Source: Fen-1058 sp964398185 (GTDB taxonomy: Bacteria; Chloroflexota; Anaerolineae; Fen-1058). Taken from it: a stretch of DNA of 64,000 nucleotides. A model generated the notes under the pieces. The model had not been told where the DNA came from. It saw only the letters and a program-made list of their open reading frames with translations, and searched no databases. Position numbers and translations under genes: made by a program. Where the stretch lies: contig CAYNML010000012.1 in the NCBI GenBank assembly GCA_964398185.1, forward strand, positions 25,666 through 89,665. The letters are read 5' to 3'. The number at the start of each line of letters is the position of its first letter. Position 1 is the stretch's first letter. This document shows, in pieces, positions 1 through 8,908 of this stretch.

Positions 1-246
1 CATCAGCGCATAGACCACGCCGATGTGCGCCAGCGCCGCCGTGTCACCCGGCGTGATGCCCGCGTCGATGATCTGTTTGCGCAGGAGCGTGAACACCGCA
101 TCGGACGCGGCCACCAGCGTGACCGTCACCAGAAAGCCGACCACCCACTTCCAGTGCGGTCGCGTCTGCGCCAGAATCCGCATGATGGTCTGGCCGTTGA
201 ACTGCGTGCTAAATTCTTCTTCTTCGAATTCGATCTCGTCTGCCAT
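1..246 (-). CDS. ABC exporter subunit, N-terminal part (cut by window edge)
   Basis: The reverse strand is open from an ATG at 246 to the window edge, 82 codons without a stop. The product starts with an acidic stretch (MADEIEFEEEEFSTQF), then a hydrophobic segment around residues 34-50, as in the first membrane domain of MdlB/MsbA-type exporters. A purine-rich Shine-Dalgarno (AGAGAG) precedes the start. It lies 58 bp downstream of a complete ABC exporter gene on the same strand. Such pairs usually encode the two halves of a heterodimeric exporter. The ATPase domain should lie to the left of the window. The family call rests on the membrane start and the neighbour, and the substrate is unknown. 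Confidence 0.75.
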   Translation of the reverse strand, partial: MADEIEFEEEEFSTQFNGQTIMRILAQTRPHWKWVVGFLVTVTLVAASDAVFTLLRKQIIDAGITPGDTAALAHIGVVYALM

Positions 247-269
247 GATCTTTTCTCTCTACGAGTGAG

Positions 270-314
270 CACGAATCGACACGAATCAGTGGTGTTGATT
301 CGTGTCAATTCGTG
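270..314. repeat. stop-anchored palindrome, CACGAAT word family
   Basis: Two 19-base arms, CACGAATCGACACGAATCA at 270-288 and its complement at 296-314, pair with one mismatch across a 7-base loop. Each arm contains the word CACGAAT twice. The right arm includes the TGA stop (305-307) of the upstream ABC gene, so the repeat starts inside coding sequence. A related element lies at 36812-36870. Confidence 0.85.
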
Positions 315-2149
315 GACGACAAACCGACTGCTGATTCTGCCACGCTGCCGACTTCCTTCTCCAGCTCGCTCTCGATCTTCGTCTGGATGTCGTAGATCTG
401 CCGGTAGATGCCCGGCTGCTGCAGCAGGTCTTCATGCTTGCCGCGCTGTACGATACGCCCGTGTTCGAGCACCAGGATCAGATCGGCGTTCATGACGCTT
501 TGAACGCGATGGGCAATAATGAACGTAGTGCGGTTCTGCATCAGGCGATCCAGCGCCTCGCGGATTTCCTGCTCGGTCTCCAGATCGACCGACGAGGTGG
601 AATCGTCCAGGATCAGAATGCGCGGATTCTTCAACAGCGTGCGCGCGATGGCCACGCGCTGCTTCTGCCCGCCCGAGAGCGTCACGCCCTTCTCACCAAC
701 CAGCGTGTTGTAGCCGTCGGGGAACGTCATGATCACGTCGTGAATGGCCGCGGCCCGCGCCGCCGCTTCGATCTCGCTCTGCGGCACGCTGCGCCCCACC
801 CCGTACGTGATGTTTTCGCGGATCGTGCGCGAGAACAGGAACGGCTCCTGCTCCACAACGCCGATGTGCTGGCGCAGGAACTTGCGCGGATAAGCGCGCA
901 GCTCCACGCCGTCGAGCAGCAGCACGCCGCCGGTATAGTCATAGAAGCGCGGCAGCAGATTCACCAGCGACGACTTACCGGAACCGGTGGGGCCGAGCAG
1001 CGCCACCACCTGCCCCGGTTCGCAGCGGAACGAAATCTCGTGCAGCACGGCGACCGACGTATCATATTCGAATGAAACATTCTTAAACTCGATCGCGCCG
1101 CGCACCGCACCCTGCGGCCGGTAGGCCCCCTCGGTCAGTGGCTCGCGCTCTTCCTTGATCACTTCCATCACGCGCCCGTACGACACCAGCCCCGACGACA
1201 TCTGTACGATCAGGCGGCCCAGATTGCGCATCGGCCAGATCAGCCAGATCAACAGGCCGGCGTAAGCCACGTATGCGCCCAGCGTCAATGCGCCGTCGAT
1301 GGTCATCAGCGCCGCGACGAGGAAACCGGCCAGCATCTGGAAGCCGCACAGGATGTCAGTGAGGGGCCAATAGAATGCGTGGAAGGTGAGCAATTTCCTG
1401 CCGCGCAAAAACAGTTCCCAACTGGCCTTCTCAAATTTCTCGCGCTCGTAATCCTGCCGCGCAAAGGCCTTGACCACGCGGACCCCGGTGAGGTTCTCCT
1501 GCAGGGCCGTCGAGAGTCCAGCCTCCTGCTCCTGGTGTGCTTCGTATATCCGATTGATGTGCTTGAAAAACCACAGCGAGACGACCAGCACAATCGGGAT
1601 GACGAGCACCGAGAAGACCGCCAGCCCGGCGTCGATGCGCCAGATTGCTACGAAGTTGATCGCAAACAGCATGATGATGCGCCCGGCGTTCACAGCCTGA
1701 TCCGCGAAGAAGCGGCGGATCGCATCGACATCGGACGTGGAGCGCTGAATCAATTCGCCGGTCTGTGCTTTATCGTGATAACGGAACGACAGGCGCTGGA
1801 TGTGATCGTACAGGTAATCGCGCAGGCGCTGCGTGATGCCTTCCGACGTTTGCGCCGAGAGCCGCCCGCCCCAGAACGTGAAGAAACCTTGCAGCAGCGC
1901 CATGCCCACGAAGGTCAACGCGATGACGAGCAGTACCACGGGCGTGAAGATGCCCTGGCCCAGCACGTCGTCGACAAAGTAGGCCAGCAGCATATAAGTC
2001 AGCATATTGATCGCGGCGCCGATGCCAATGAAGAGCAGCGCGCCGGCGTAGATCAAACGATAGCCGCGCATCATGCGCCACAGGCCGCGCAGCCGCTTGT
2101 CTGAGACGGTGGATTTGAAATCAAAGGTCGCGGGTACGGAAGTCATCAC
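305..2149 (-). CDS. ABC exporter (permease-ATPase fusion), degenerate-site half
   Basis: A 614-residue half-transporter. Residues 1-330 are the six-helix membrane domain and the rest is the ATPase, with Walker A GPTGSGKSS and signature LSGGQKQR. Walker B reads LILDDSTSSVD, with Asp where the catalytic Glu normally sits. This substitution is typical of the degenerate subunit in heterodimeric exporters such as TM287/288 and BmrC/D. The partner is probably the downstream gene that runs off the window. By family it exports drugs, lipids or peptides across the inner membrane, but the sequence does not reveal the substrate. The first membrane helix begins near residue 30. The ATG at 2149 is preceded by a weak purine stretch. 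Confidence 0.9.
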   Translation of the reverse strand: MMTSVPATFDFKSTVSDKRLRGLWRMMRGYRLIYAGALLFIGIGAAINMLTYMLLAYFVDDVLGQGIFTPVVLLVIALTFVGMALLQGFFTFWGGRLSAQTSEGITQRLRDYLYDHIQRLSFRYHDKAQTGELIQRSTSDVDAIRRFFADQAVNAGRIIMLFAINFVAIWRIDAGLAVFSVLVIPIVLVVSLWFFKHINRIYEAHQEQEAGLSTALQENLTGVRVVKAFARQDYEREKFEKASWELFLRGRKLLTFHAFYWPLTDILCGFQMLAGFLVAALMTIDGALTLGAYVAYAGLLIWLIWPMRNLGRLIVQMSSGLVSYGRVMEVIKEEREPLTEGAYRPQGAVRGAIEFKNVSFEYDTSVAVLHEISFRCEPGQVVALLGPTGSGKSSLVNLLPRFYDYTGGVLLLDGVELRAYPRKFLRQHIGVVEQEPFLFSRTIRENITYGVGRSVPQSEIEAAARAAAIHDVIMTFPDGYNTLVGEKGVTLSGGQKQRVAIARTLLKNPRILILDDSTSSVDLETEQEIREALDRLMQNRTTFIIAHRVQSVMNADLILVLEHGRIVQRGKHEDLLQQPGIYRQIYDIQTKIESELEKEVGSVAESAVGLSSTN

Positions 2150-2204
2150 GGTGTTGCTCCAGATGAATTGGGCGAAACGATTGTACCACCGTCAGGCAAA
2201 ATAA

Positions 2205-2250
2205 AACCGCCGAGGCGCCCCTGTAATACTCATGAGGGGGCCTGGCGGTT
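2205..2250 (-). terminator. intrinsic terminator of the rhlE-like gene
   Basis: An imperfect hairpin with outer arms AACCGCC and GGCGGTT and an inner CCCCT/AGGGG stem. On the reverse strand it is followed by a T-rich run (TTTTATTTTG). It lies just past the helicase stop and before the ABC exporter start. Confidence 0.7.
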
Positions 2251-2271
2251 CAATGGTCGAATCAGTAAATC

Positions 2272-3498
2272 TTAGCGGGCGTGAGCACGGACCGGTGCGG
2301 CCTGCGCTTGCGGCTTGCGCCGATTGGCTTCCACATACCGGCGAATCGCCTCCGCGTCGGGAATCTTGGCGGCCGGCGTGCGATAGTCGATGCCATCGAC
2401 CTGGCGCCGTTCGATCTTCTGCTTCAGCACGTATTCGATGCGATTGACCATGCGCTCGTCGGCCGGCGTCACCAGGGTGTACGCCTCCCCGATCGCCTGA
2501 GCGCGGCCCGTGCGGCCCGTGCGGTGCACGTAGTCCTCAGCCTGCATCGGCATATCATAGTTGATGACGTGCGAAATGCCTTCCACGTCGATGCCGCGCG
2601 CGGCGATGTCGGTCGCCACCAGCACACGCGTCTTGCCGCGCTTGAAGGCGTCCAATGCAGCCACACGCTGGCTTTGCGAACGGTTGCCGTGAATGACGGC
2701 CGCTGGAATCCTGGCGCGCTGCAAATCGCGGACAATCTTGTCGGCGCGATGCTTGGTGCGCGCAAAGACCAGCACGCTTTCCAGGTTTTCTTCTTCCAGC
2801 AAGCGCTTTAGCAATTGTGACTTCATGTGCTCCGGCACCGGATACAACGCGTGCGTGACGGTGTCGGGCACGACAGCCTTTTCCACTTCCACGCGCACGG
2901 CGTCGCGCGTGACTTCGCGCGCCAGCGCCAGAATCGGTTGCAGCGTCGCCGAGAACAGGAACGTCTGCCGTTCTTTGGGCAGCTGCCGCATGATGCGGCG
3001 GATGTCCGGCAGGAAGCCGATGTCCAACATCCGATCGGCCTCGTCCAGCACCAGCACTTGCAGCGCCATGAAGTTGACGTTGCGCTTTTCCAGGTGATCG
3101 ATCAGGCGGCCCGGCGTGGCGATGACGATATCGACGCCCTTGCGCAGCGCATCTTCTTGCGGGCCATAGCCGACGCCGCCATAAACCGTGACGATCTTCA
3201 GGCCGGTCGTGCGGCTTAACTGCTGCGCCTGCTCGGACACTTGCAAGGCCAGTTCGCGCGTGGGCACCAGCACCAGCGCGCGCGGCTCACGCGCGCGCGG
3301 CGTGTTGATCAGTTTTTGCAGCAGCGGCAGCAGGAACGCCGCCGTTTTGCCCGTGCCGGTCTCGGCCGAGCCTAGAATATCGCGACCGTCCAGGGCCGGA
3401 GCAATCGTCGCGGCCTGAATGGGCGTGGGTTCCTCGAAATCCATGGCCTGCACGTTTTTGAGCAGGCGCGCGTCGAGGTTGAAACTATTGAAAGACAT
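2272..3498 (-). CDS. rhlE: DEAD-box ATP-dependent RNA helicase, RhlE type
   Basis: This 408-residue helicase unwinds RNA duplexes in ribosome assembly and mRNA turnover. All family motifs are visible in order: Q-motif region (FEEPTPIQ), motif I AETGTGKT, motif Ia PTRELA, motif II DEAD, motif III SAT, and motif VI HRTGRTGRA. A short basic tail follows the second RecA domain (about residues 380-408), as in RhlE. The ATG at 3498 is chosen because TAGGAGA lies six bases upstream. An in-frame GTG 54 bases earlier lacks a good ribosome site. The gene stands alone, ending at its own terminator. Whether it is RhlE rather than another DEAD subgroup cannot be settled by eye. Confidence 0.93.
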   Translation of the reverse strand: MSFNSFNLDARLLKNVQAMDFEEPTPIQAATIAPALDGRDILGSAETGTGKTAAFLLPLLQKLINTPRAREPRALVLVPTRELALQVSEQAQQLSRTTGLKIVTVYGGVGYGPQEDALRKGVDIVIATPGRLIDHLEKRNVNFMALQVLVLDEADRMLDIGFLPDIRRIMRQLPKERQTFLFSATLQPILALAREVTRDAVRVEVEKAVVPDTVTHALYPVPEHMKSQLLKRLLEEENLESVLVFARTKHRADKIVRDLQRARIPAAVIHGNRSQSQRVAALDAFKRGKTRVLVATDIAARGIDVEGISHVINYDMPMQAEDYVHRTGRTGRAQAIGEAYTLVTPADERMVNRIEYVLKQKIERRQVDGIDYRTPAAKIPDAEAIRRYVEANRRKPQAQAAPVRAHAR

Positions 3499-3734
3499 GA
3501 ATCTCCTAAGAGGCGGCAAAAGTATTGCCGAAGTGAACAGCCGCGGGGACACATCGGGTCAGCACGCAAGAAGCGCGGGAAATAAAACGCCACTCAGTCA
3601 CAAGACCGGGTGGCGGGGTTCAACCGGATTTACTTGCTCTCTAACGCAGCAAATCATACCACACCACGGGGAATCCGTCAAAGGCGTCCGTGATACAATT
3701 ACTGCGCCACTATCCTGTCCTCTGTGAGGTGATC

Positions 3735-4751
3735 ATGTCCCGCTTGCGCAACTTCCTCGTTCCGTTCAGCCTGGCCGCCGGCGCGACGGCCTTCCTCACG
3801 GCGTGGTGGATCCGTCAGGGCCGCGTGAATCGATCGGCTTTGGCGAGCAACACGGAAGAGCTGACGTGGCAGGCGCTGCGCCAGTTAAACGTCGCCGCCG
3901 AAGCGCGGATGATCGCCCTCAACGGACTGGAACTCCATACGATCGTGGCAGGACCGCTCGACGGGCCGCTGGTGGTGCTGCTGCACGGCTTTCCCGAATG
4001 CTGGTACACGTGGCGCAAGCAGATCAAGCCGCTGGTCGAGGCGGGCTATCGGGTGGTCGTGCCCGATCAGCGCGGCTACAACCTCAGCGCCAAGCCGCAC
4101 GGCATTCACCACTATCGCGTGGAGGCGTTGACATCTGACATCGTGGAGTTGATCCGATCGTTCGGGCGTGAGAGCGCGATCGTGGTGGGGCACGATTGGG
4201 GCGGCATGGTCGCGTGGTATCTGGCCATGCATCATCCTGACGCCGTGGAAAAATTGATCGTGCTGAATGCCCCACACCCGGCGGCTTACCTGCGCGAGCT
4301 GCGCAACAACCCGGCGCAGCAGCGCAAGTCGTGGCACATCGGGTTCTTCCAACTGCCGATCGTGCCGGAAGCAGCCCTGGGGGTCGATCCGATCGAAAGC
4401 GCGAATCTGTTCTTCCGCAAGAGCGCCATCAATCAAGAAGCGTTCAGCAGTTTCGACATTCACGTCATGGCGACAGCCATCGCGCAGCCAGACGCGCTGA
4501 CCAACATGCTCAACTGGTATCGCGCGCTGGTGCGCGAGCGTGAAGGCCTGTCCGACATGCGCCCCATCGAGCGCCCCACGCTCCTGATCTGGGCGGAAGA
4601 CGACATCGCGCTGGGGCGGTCGTTGACCTACGGGCTGGAGCAGTGGATCAGCCATCTCCGCGTGCACTACATTCCGCACTGCGGGCACTGGGTGCAGAAC
4701 GAAGCACCGGCTGAGGTGAATGAGCAACTATTGGCAGTTTTGAGGGAATAG
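3735..4751 (+). CDS. membrane-anchored epoxide hydrolase-like alpha/beta hydrolase
   Basis: This 338-residue protein starts with a hydrophobic anchor (about residues 7-26), followed by an alpha/beta-hydrolase fold. The oxyanion motif HGFPE is at 84-88. The nucleophile elbow GHDWGG places Asp154 where serine hydrolases have Ser. The charge relay His is about residue 318 (HCGHW), and an acidic residue lies in WAEDD. An Asp nucleophile with HGFPE is the signature of epoxide hydrolases, and haloalkane dehalogenases share the Asp. The start at 3735 has GAGGTG just upstream, and an earlier in-frame ATG does not. The gene converges with the CBS gene at 4761. The likely role is hydrolysis of an epoxide or halide, substrate unknown. 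Confidence 0.85.
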   Translation: MSRLRNFLVPFSLAAGATAFLTAWWIRQGRVNRSALASNTEELTWQALRQLNVAAEARMIALNGLELHTIVAGPLDGPLVVLLHGFPECWYTWRKQIKPLVEAGYRVVVPDQRGYNLSAKPHGIHHYRVEALTSDIVELIRSFGRESAIVVGHDWGGMVAWYLAMHHPDAVEKLIVLNAPHPAAYLRELRNNPAQQRKSWHIGFFQLPIVPEAALGVDPIESANLFFRKSAINQEAFSSFDIHVMATAIAQPDALTNMLNWYRALVREREGLSDMRPIERPTLLIWAEDDIALGRSLTYGLEQWISHLRVHYIPHCGHWVQNEAPAEVNEQLLAVLRE

Positions 4752-4760
4752 GTCGATGGA

Positions 4761-5135
4761 TCAACCGCCCTTGTGCAGGATGTCGCTCACCGAGATGATG
4801 CCCAGCAGTTTCTCCTGGATCACCGGCGCGCAGCGAATGCCCACATTGGCAAACAACTTCGCCACGAACTCCACGCCCAGATCGGGGTTCACCACCACGC
4901 ACGGCTTCATCATCACTTCATGAACCTGGACGGCGGCTGGGTCTTCGCCTTCGGCGATGACGTTGTACACGATGTCTTCATCCGTGATGATGCCGTAAGC
5001 GTCGTCCGGGCCGGCACGCTCGACGACGAGCTCGTGCACTTTATTTTTGCGCATCAGTTCCAGCGCTTCCGCCACCGTCGCCACACTCTGAACCGTAATC
5101 ACCCGGCTCGTCATGATGTCACGCGCTTTTAACAC
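4761..5135 (-). CDS. CBS-domain pair protein
   Basis: A 124-residue protein made only of two CBS motifs, each with the MTS.V..V and GIIT.ED / GIISVSDI type ends. CBS pairs usually bind adenine nucleotides and act as energy sensors or regulatory partners. It is the last gene of the acyl-CoA carboxylase operon, 18 bp after the biotin carrier gene. Energy-state control of the carboxylase is therefore possible but unproven. A second, similar stand-alone CBS protein lies at 30721. Confidence 0.9.
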   Translation of the reverse strand: MLKARDIMTSRVITVQSVATVAEALELMRKNKVHELVVERAGPDDAYGIITDEDIVYNVIAEGEDPAAVQVHEVMMKPCVVVNPDLGVEFVAKLFANVGIRCAPVIQEKLLGIISVSDILHKGG

Positions 5136-5153
5136 AATCGTTCCTCCGTGGCC

Positions 5154-5651
5154 CTACAAAATTTCGGCCAGCACTTCATGCAGCATCACATCCTGACCGG
5201 GTTTCACGCGGATTTGATGCACCACCCCGGACTTGGGCGCGTGAATCTCGTTCTCCATTTTCATCGCTTCCAGGATAAACAACGGCTGGCCTACCTCCAC
5301 CCGATCACCTTCGGCGGCGAACACGGTTTTGATCTGGCCGGGGATGGGAGCCTTGATGCGGCCATCGCGGCTGACGGGCCGCGTCACACGCGCATCCAGA
5401 TCACGCACCTCCAGGAAGTGCGCGCCCGTATAATCGCGCAGCCAGTGGAGATCGGGATCGATCACGATCTCGTGCGGACGCTGATCGACGATGATCCATT
5501 CCATCTGATCGATCGGCGCATCCAGATCGGGCACGGTGACTGTCAACGCCTGGCCGTTGACGATCACCGGCAGATCGTGATCGACGCGTTGATTCAGATT
5601 GACTTCGATTTCAAAGGTGTGACCGCCCAGGGTCACTTCCACTTTGCTCAT
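5154..5651 (-). CDS. biotin carboxyl carrier protein of acyl-CoA carboxylase
   Basis: This 165-residue carrier has a C-terminal biotinyl domain with the EAMKMEN motif, and Lys131 is the predicted biotinylation site. The Ala/Pro-rich linker common in AccB is short, and the first 90 residues resemble the extra domain found in carriers of propionyl- or methylcrotonyl-type carboxylases. It moves CO2 between the biotin carboxylase encoded upstream and the carboxyltransferase encoded at 7240-8775. The order is carboxyltransferase, carboxylase, carrier, CBS protein, all on the same strand with short gaps. Confidence 0.92.
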   Translation of the reverse strand: MSKVEVTLGGHTFEIEVNLNQRVDHDLPVIVNGQALTVTVPDLDAPIDQMEWIIVDQRPHEIVIDPDLHWLRDYTGAHFLEVRDLDARVTRPVSRDGRIKAPIPGQIKTVFAAEGDRVEVGQPLFILEAMKMENEIHAPKSGVVHQIRVKPGQDVMLHEVLAEIL

Positions 5652-5690
5652 ACACCCTCACCCCAACCCCCTCCCTGGCAGGGAGAGAGA
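5651..5690. repeat. fragment of a C-rich dispersed repeat
   Basis: The spacer between the carboxylase and carrier genes is a CTCACCCCAACCCC-type sequence ending in a CCCTGG/CCAGGG-like pairing. Such C-rich intergenic elements are widespread in bacterial genomes. Only this copy is seen here, so the assignment rests on recognising the type. Confidence 0.5.
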
Positions 5691-7172
5691 CTATTCCGGC
5701 AGCCGGCGGCTGGTGCGATGCCAGCCGCTCTGCAAGCGATCCGGTACGCTGGGCTGCCCGGCCAAATTGCGGCGCGCATAGGCAATCGCCGCCGCAATCG
5801 CCAGATCGCGCGCGTGCTCCAGCGGCAGTTCGTCCTCCGGCATGTCACGCCGCAGGCTGTCCGTGTTATATGCCGCTTGCAGAAATTCCAGATGATGCGC
5901 GATGAGCTGCTGAATGGGCAGCGTCGTCGCCACACCGATCAGCGCGATCTCGCTCAAGGCGCGCTGCAAGCGCCGCACACTCTCCGATCGATCCTGTCCC
6001 CAGGTGACGACCTTCGCCACGATCGGATCATACTGCGCCGGGACTTCACAGCCTGAATAGGCGTAGGTATCCACGCGCACGCCGTGGCCGGTGGGCAGGC
6101 GCACGCGGCGCAGCGTGCCCGGGCTGGGCATGTAATGCCGCCACGGATCTTGCGCGGTGATCCGGCATGAAATCGCGTGACCGTGCAAGTGGATATTAGC
6201 CTGCGTGAACGACAACGCTTCACCTGCGGCGAGGCGGATTTGCTCGCGCACCAGATCGACTGACGAAATCATCTCGGTCACGGTGTGTTCGATCTGGATA
6301 CGCGGCTTGATCTCGGTGAAGTAGAACTGCCCGTCCAGATCGCCCATGAACTCGACGGTGCCGACGCCGCGAAACCCGATCAGGCGCGCAATCGCCACGG
6401 CGGCCTGCCACAACTGCTCGCGCTGCGCAGGCGTCAGGCAGGGCGCAGGCGCTTCCTCCATCATCTTCTGGTTGCCGCGCGTCAGCGAGCCTTCGCGCTC
6501 GCCCAGATGCACCACCTGTCCCAAGTGATCGGCTAGCACCTGCACGCCGATCATATGCGCGGGCGCGATCTGTTTCTCGATGTAGAAGTCCGTGGCGCCG
6601 TAGATGATCTGCGCCTCGGTCTGCGCGCGGCGCAGCGCCCGCTCAATCTGTCCGGCGGACTGGGCGGTGTACGCCCCGCGCCCGCGTCCCCCGCGTGTGG
6701 ATTTGATCACGACGGGGTAGCCCAACCGGTCAGCTTCAACCCGCAGCGCCTCCACCTTGTCGGCGCCAAACGTCTGCGCCGAATACTCGATGGTCGGCAG
6801 GCCCGCAGCCCGCACGCGGTTCAGCACATCAATCTTGCTGTGCTGCGCCAGCATCACCTCCAGCGGCGGCCCAATGAAAACGATCCCCGCCTGCTGACAG
6901 GCCGCAATGAACTCGATGTTCTCGGCGAGAAAGCCGTAACCGGGATGGACGGCTTCTGCGCCGGTCGCCAGCGCAATCTTCAAGATGGCCGCCGTATCCA
7001 GATAGCCCTGTCCCGCTGCCAGCAGTACACATTCGTCGGCCAGCCTCACATGCAGCGAGCCGCGATCGGCCGCTTCGTACAACGCCACGGTCTTGAGGCC
7101 CATGTCGCGGCAGGTGCGAATGATGCGCACCGCAATCTCGCCGCGATTGGCGATAAGAATCTTTTTGAACAT
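5691..7172 (-). CDS. biotin carboxylase subunit of acyl-CoA carboxylase
   Basis: This 493-residue ATP-grasp enzyme carboxylates carrier-bound biotin with ATP and bicarbonate. It opens with FKKILIANRGEIAVRI, the standard start of this family. The glycine-rich ATP loop (STRGGRGRGAYT) and the active-site stretch EIKPRIQIEHTVTE are present. Family members often have GGGGRGM in the loop, so GGRGRGAY is a small variation. The C-terminal region is slightly longer than in AccC (about 450 residues), with a tail of unclear use. The ATG at 7172 is preferred over an in-frame TTG 12 bases upstream because the conserved start begins there. Confidence 0.93.
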   Translation of the reverse strand: MFKKILIANRGEIAVRIIRTCRDMGLKTVALYEAADRGSLHVRLADECVLLAAGQGYLDTAAILKIALATGAEAVHPGYGFLAENIEFIAACQQAGIVFIGPPLEVMLAQHSKIDVLNRVRAAGLPTIEYSAQTFGADKVEALRVEADRLGYPVVIKSTRGGRGRGAYTAQSAGQIERALRRAQTEAQIIYGATDFYIEKQIAPAHMIGVQVLADHLGQVVHLGEREGSLTRGNQKMMEEAPAPCLTPAQREQLWQAAVAIARLIGFRGVGTVEFMGDLDGQFYFTEIKPRIQIEHTVTEMISSVDLVREQIRLAAGEALSFTQANIHLHGHAISCRITAQDPWRHYMPSPGTLRRVRLPTGHGVRVDTYAYSGCEVPAQYDPIVAKVVTWGQDRSESVRRLQRALSEIALIGVATTLPIQQLIAHHLEFLQAAYNTDSLRRDMPEDELPLEHARDLAIAAAIAYARRNLAGQPSVPDRLQSGWHRTSRRLPE

Positions 7173-7180
7173 AGTTTTTC

Positions 7181-7248
7181 CCAATGAGTAATGAGTAATG
7201 AGTAACTGTTCCAGCTCCTTACTCGTTACTGGTTACTCGTTACATTGG
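7181..7248. repeat. stop-anchored palindrome, GAGTAAT word family
   Basis: Arms at 7181-7205 and 7219-7248 are built from repeats of ATGAGTA on one side and CGTTACT/GGTTACT on the other, and pair imperfectly. On the coding (reverse) strand the TAA stop of the carboxyltransferase gene (7240-7242) is the first word, followed by CGAGTAAC copies. The next gene starts 9 bases beyond. A close relative lies at 34088-34140. Confidence 0.9.
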
Positions 7249-8775
7249 CGAGATGCCGTGCTTGCGCGGCACGTGCTTCTCGCGCTTGGAGAGCGTCAAC
7301 TCCAGCGCGCGAATCAGCACCCGGCGCGTGTCGCGCGGCTCAATCACATCGTCGATCAGCCCGCGCGAGGCCGCTACATACGGATTGTTGAATTTCTCTT
7401 CGTATTCCTGCACCAGCTGCTCGCGCCGCTCCGAGGGGTCAGGCGCGTTCTTGATCTCATTGCGGAACAGGATGTTCACGGCGCCCGCCGCCCCCATCAC
7501 CGCAATTTCGGAATTGGGCCACGCGTACAGCAGATCGCCGCGCAAGCCCTTGCTGCTCATCACGCAGTAGGCCCCGCCATAGCTCTTGCGCAGGATCACC
7601 ATCAACTTGGGGACAGTGGCTTCGCTGTAGGCGTAGATCATGCGCGCGCCGTTGCGGATGATACCGCCGTATTCCTGCGACTTGCCCGGCAGGAAACCCG
7701 GCACGTCTTGCAGCGTCACAATGGGGATGTTGTACGCATCGCAAATGCGGATGAAGTGCGCAGCCTTGATCGAGGCCGCGATGTCGATGCAGCCGGCCAG
7801 CACCTTGGGCTGATTCGCCACGAGGCCGATGACCCACCCGTTGAGGCGCGCGAAACCGACCACCATATTCTGCGCCCACAACTGGCGCACCTCCAAAAAG
7901 CGTCCATCGTCGACCACGCTCGTGATCACATCGCGCACATCATACGGCTTATGCGGTTCGACGGGGACGATCTCTTCCAGCTCGGGACAGCGGCGCAGCG
8001 GATCATCGATCGGTTTGACGTAGGGCGGATCGTTCTGGTTGTTGGAGGGCAGATAGCTCAGCAATTCGCGCACGCGCGCCAGGCATTCCCGATCGTCCTT
8101 CAGCAGAAAATGGCTGACACCGCTTTCGCTGCTGTGCACCAGACCGCCGCCCAACTCTTCCTGCGTTACCTCTTCCTGCATCACAGCCTTCACCACGTCC
8201 GGTCCGGTGATGAACATGTAGCTGTTTTCGGTCATGAACGTGAAGTCGGTCAGCGCCGGCGAATAGACCGCCCCGCCCGCGCACGGCCCCATGATCACCG
8301 AGATTTGCGGAATGACGCCGCTGGCCTCGCAGTTCGCGTCGAAGATGCGCGCGTACCCGCCCAGACTATCCACACCTTCCTGAATACGCGCGCCGCCGGA
8401 ATCGTTCAAAGCAATAAAGGGCGCGCCATATTCCAGCGCCATGCGCATCACCTTCACGATCTTATTGGCGTGCATCTCACCCAGCGAGCCGCCCATCACC
8501 GCCGCATCCTGCGCGGCGACAAAGACGTGCCGCCCATCGATCAGGCCGAAGCCGGTGATGACACCGTCGCCCAGGCGCGAGCCTTTGCCGCCCAGGTAGG
8601 ATTCGTAGCGCGGCAGCACCAGCGTATCGATCTCGGTAAACGTCCCGGGATCGAACAACACGTCGATGCGCTCGCGCGCCGTCAAGCGCCGCTTGGCGTG
8701 CTGCGCCTCAACGTCCTTGGCCGAACCAGCGGCCTGTTTGCGCTTGGCGCGCAACTTGTCAATATATTCTTCCAC
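7240..8775 (-). CDS. pccB: acyl-CoA carboxylase carboxyltransferase (propionyl-CoA type)
   Basis: This 511-residue subunit transfers CO2 from biotin to an acyl-CoA. Length, single-chain fusion of both crotonase-fold halves, and the tail REKHVPRKHGISPM match PccB/MmdA-type subunits. Visible motifs include GGSLGEMHANKI, GGARIQEGV and the GPCAGGAVYSPAL oxyanion segment of the first half. It starts with GTG at 8775, with GTGAGG upstream. It heads an operon with biotin carboxylase, carrier and a CBS protein. Propionyl-CoA is the most likely substrate, but acetyl-CoA carboxylation or a dual substrate cannot be excluded. Confidence 0.92.
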   Translation of the reverse strand: MEEYIDKLRAKRKQAAGSAKDVEAQHAKRRLTARERIDVLFDPGTFTEIDTLVLPRYESYLGGKGSRLGDGVITGFGLIDGRHVFVAAQDAAVMGGSLGEMHANKIVKVMRMALEYGAPFIALNDSGGARIQEGVDSLGGYARIFDANCEASGVIPQISVIMGPCAGGAVYSPALTDFTFMTENSYMFITGPDVVKAVMQEEVTQEELGGGLVHSSESGVSHFLLKDDRECLARVRELLSYLPSNNQNDPPYVKPIDDPLRRCPELEEIVPVEPHKPYDVRDVITSVVDDGRFLEVRQLWAQNMVVGFARLNGWVIGLVANQPKVLAGCIDIAASIKAAHFIRICDAYNIPIVTLQDVPGFLPGKSQEYGGIIRNGARMIYAYSEATVPKLMVILRKSYGGAYCVMSSKGLRGDLLYAWPNSEIAVMGAAGAVNILFRNEIKNAPDPSERREQLVQEYEEKFNNPYVAASRGLIDDVIEPRDTRRVLIRALELTLSKREKHVPRKHGISPM

Positions 8776-8908
8776 GATTTAGCCTCACTTCCAGAATCCC
8801 CTGTCTCTCGTAAAAGTAACCCCGCTTACGGCCAAAAGTTTCACAGCCGCGGCTGCGGGAGGCCAGGCGATTTTACTTTCGCCGCACTTCACGTTATGAT
8901 GATGGGCG

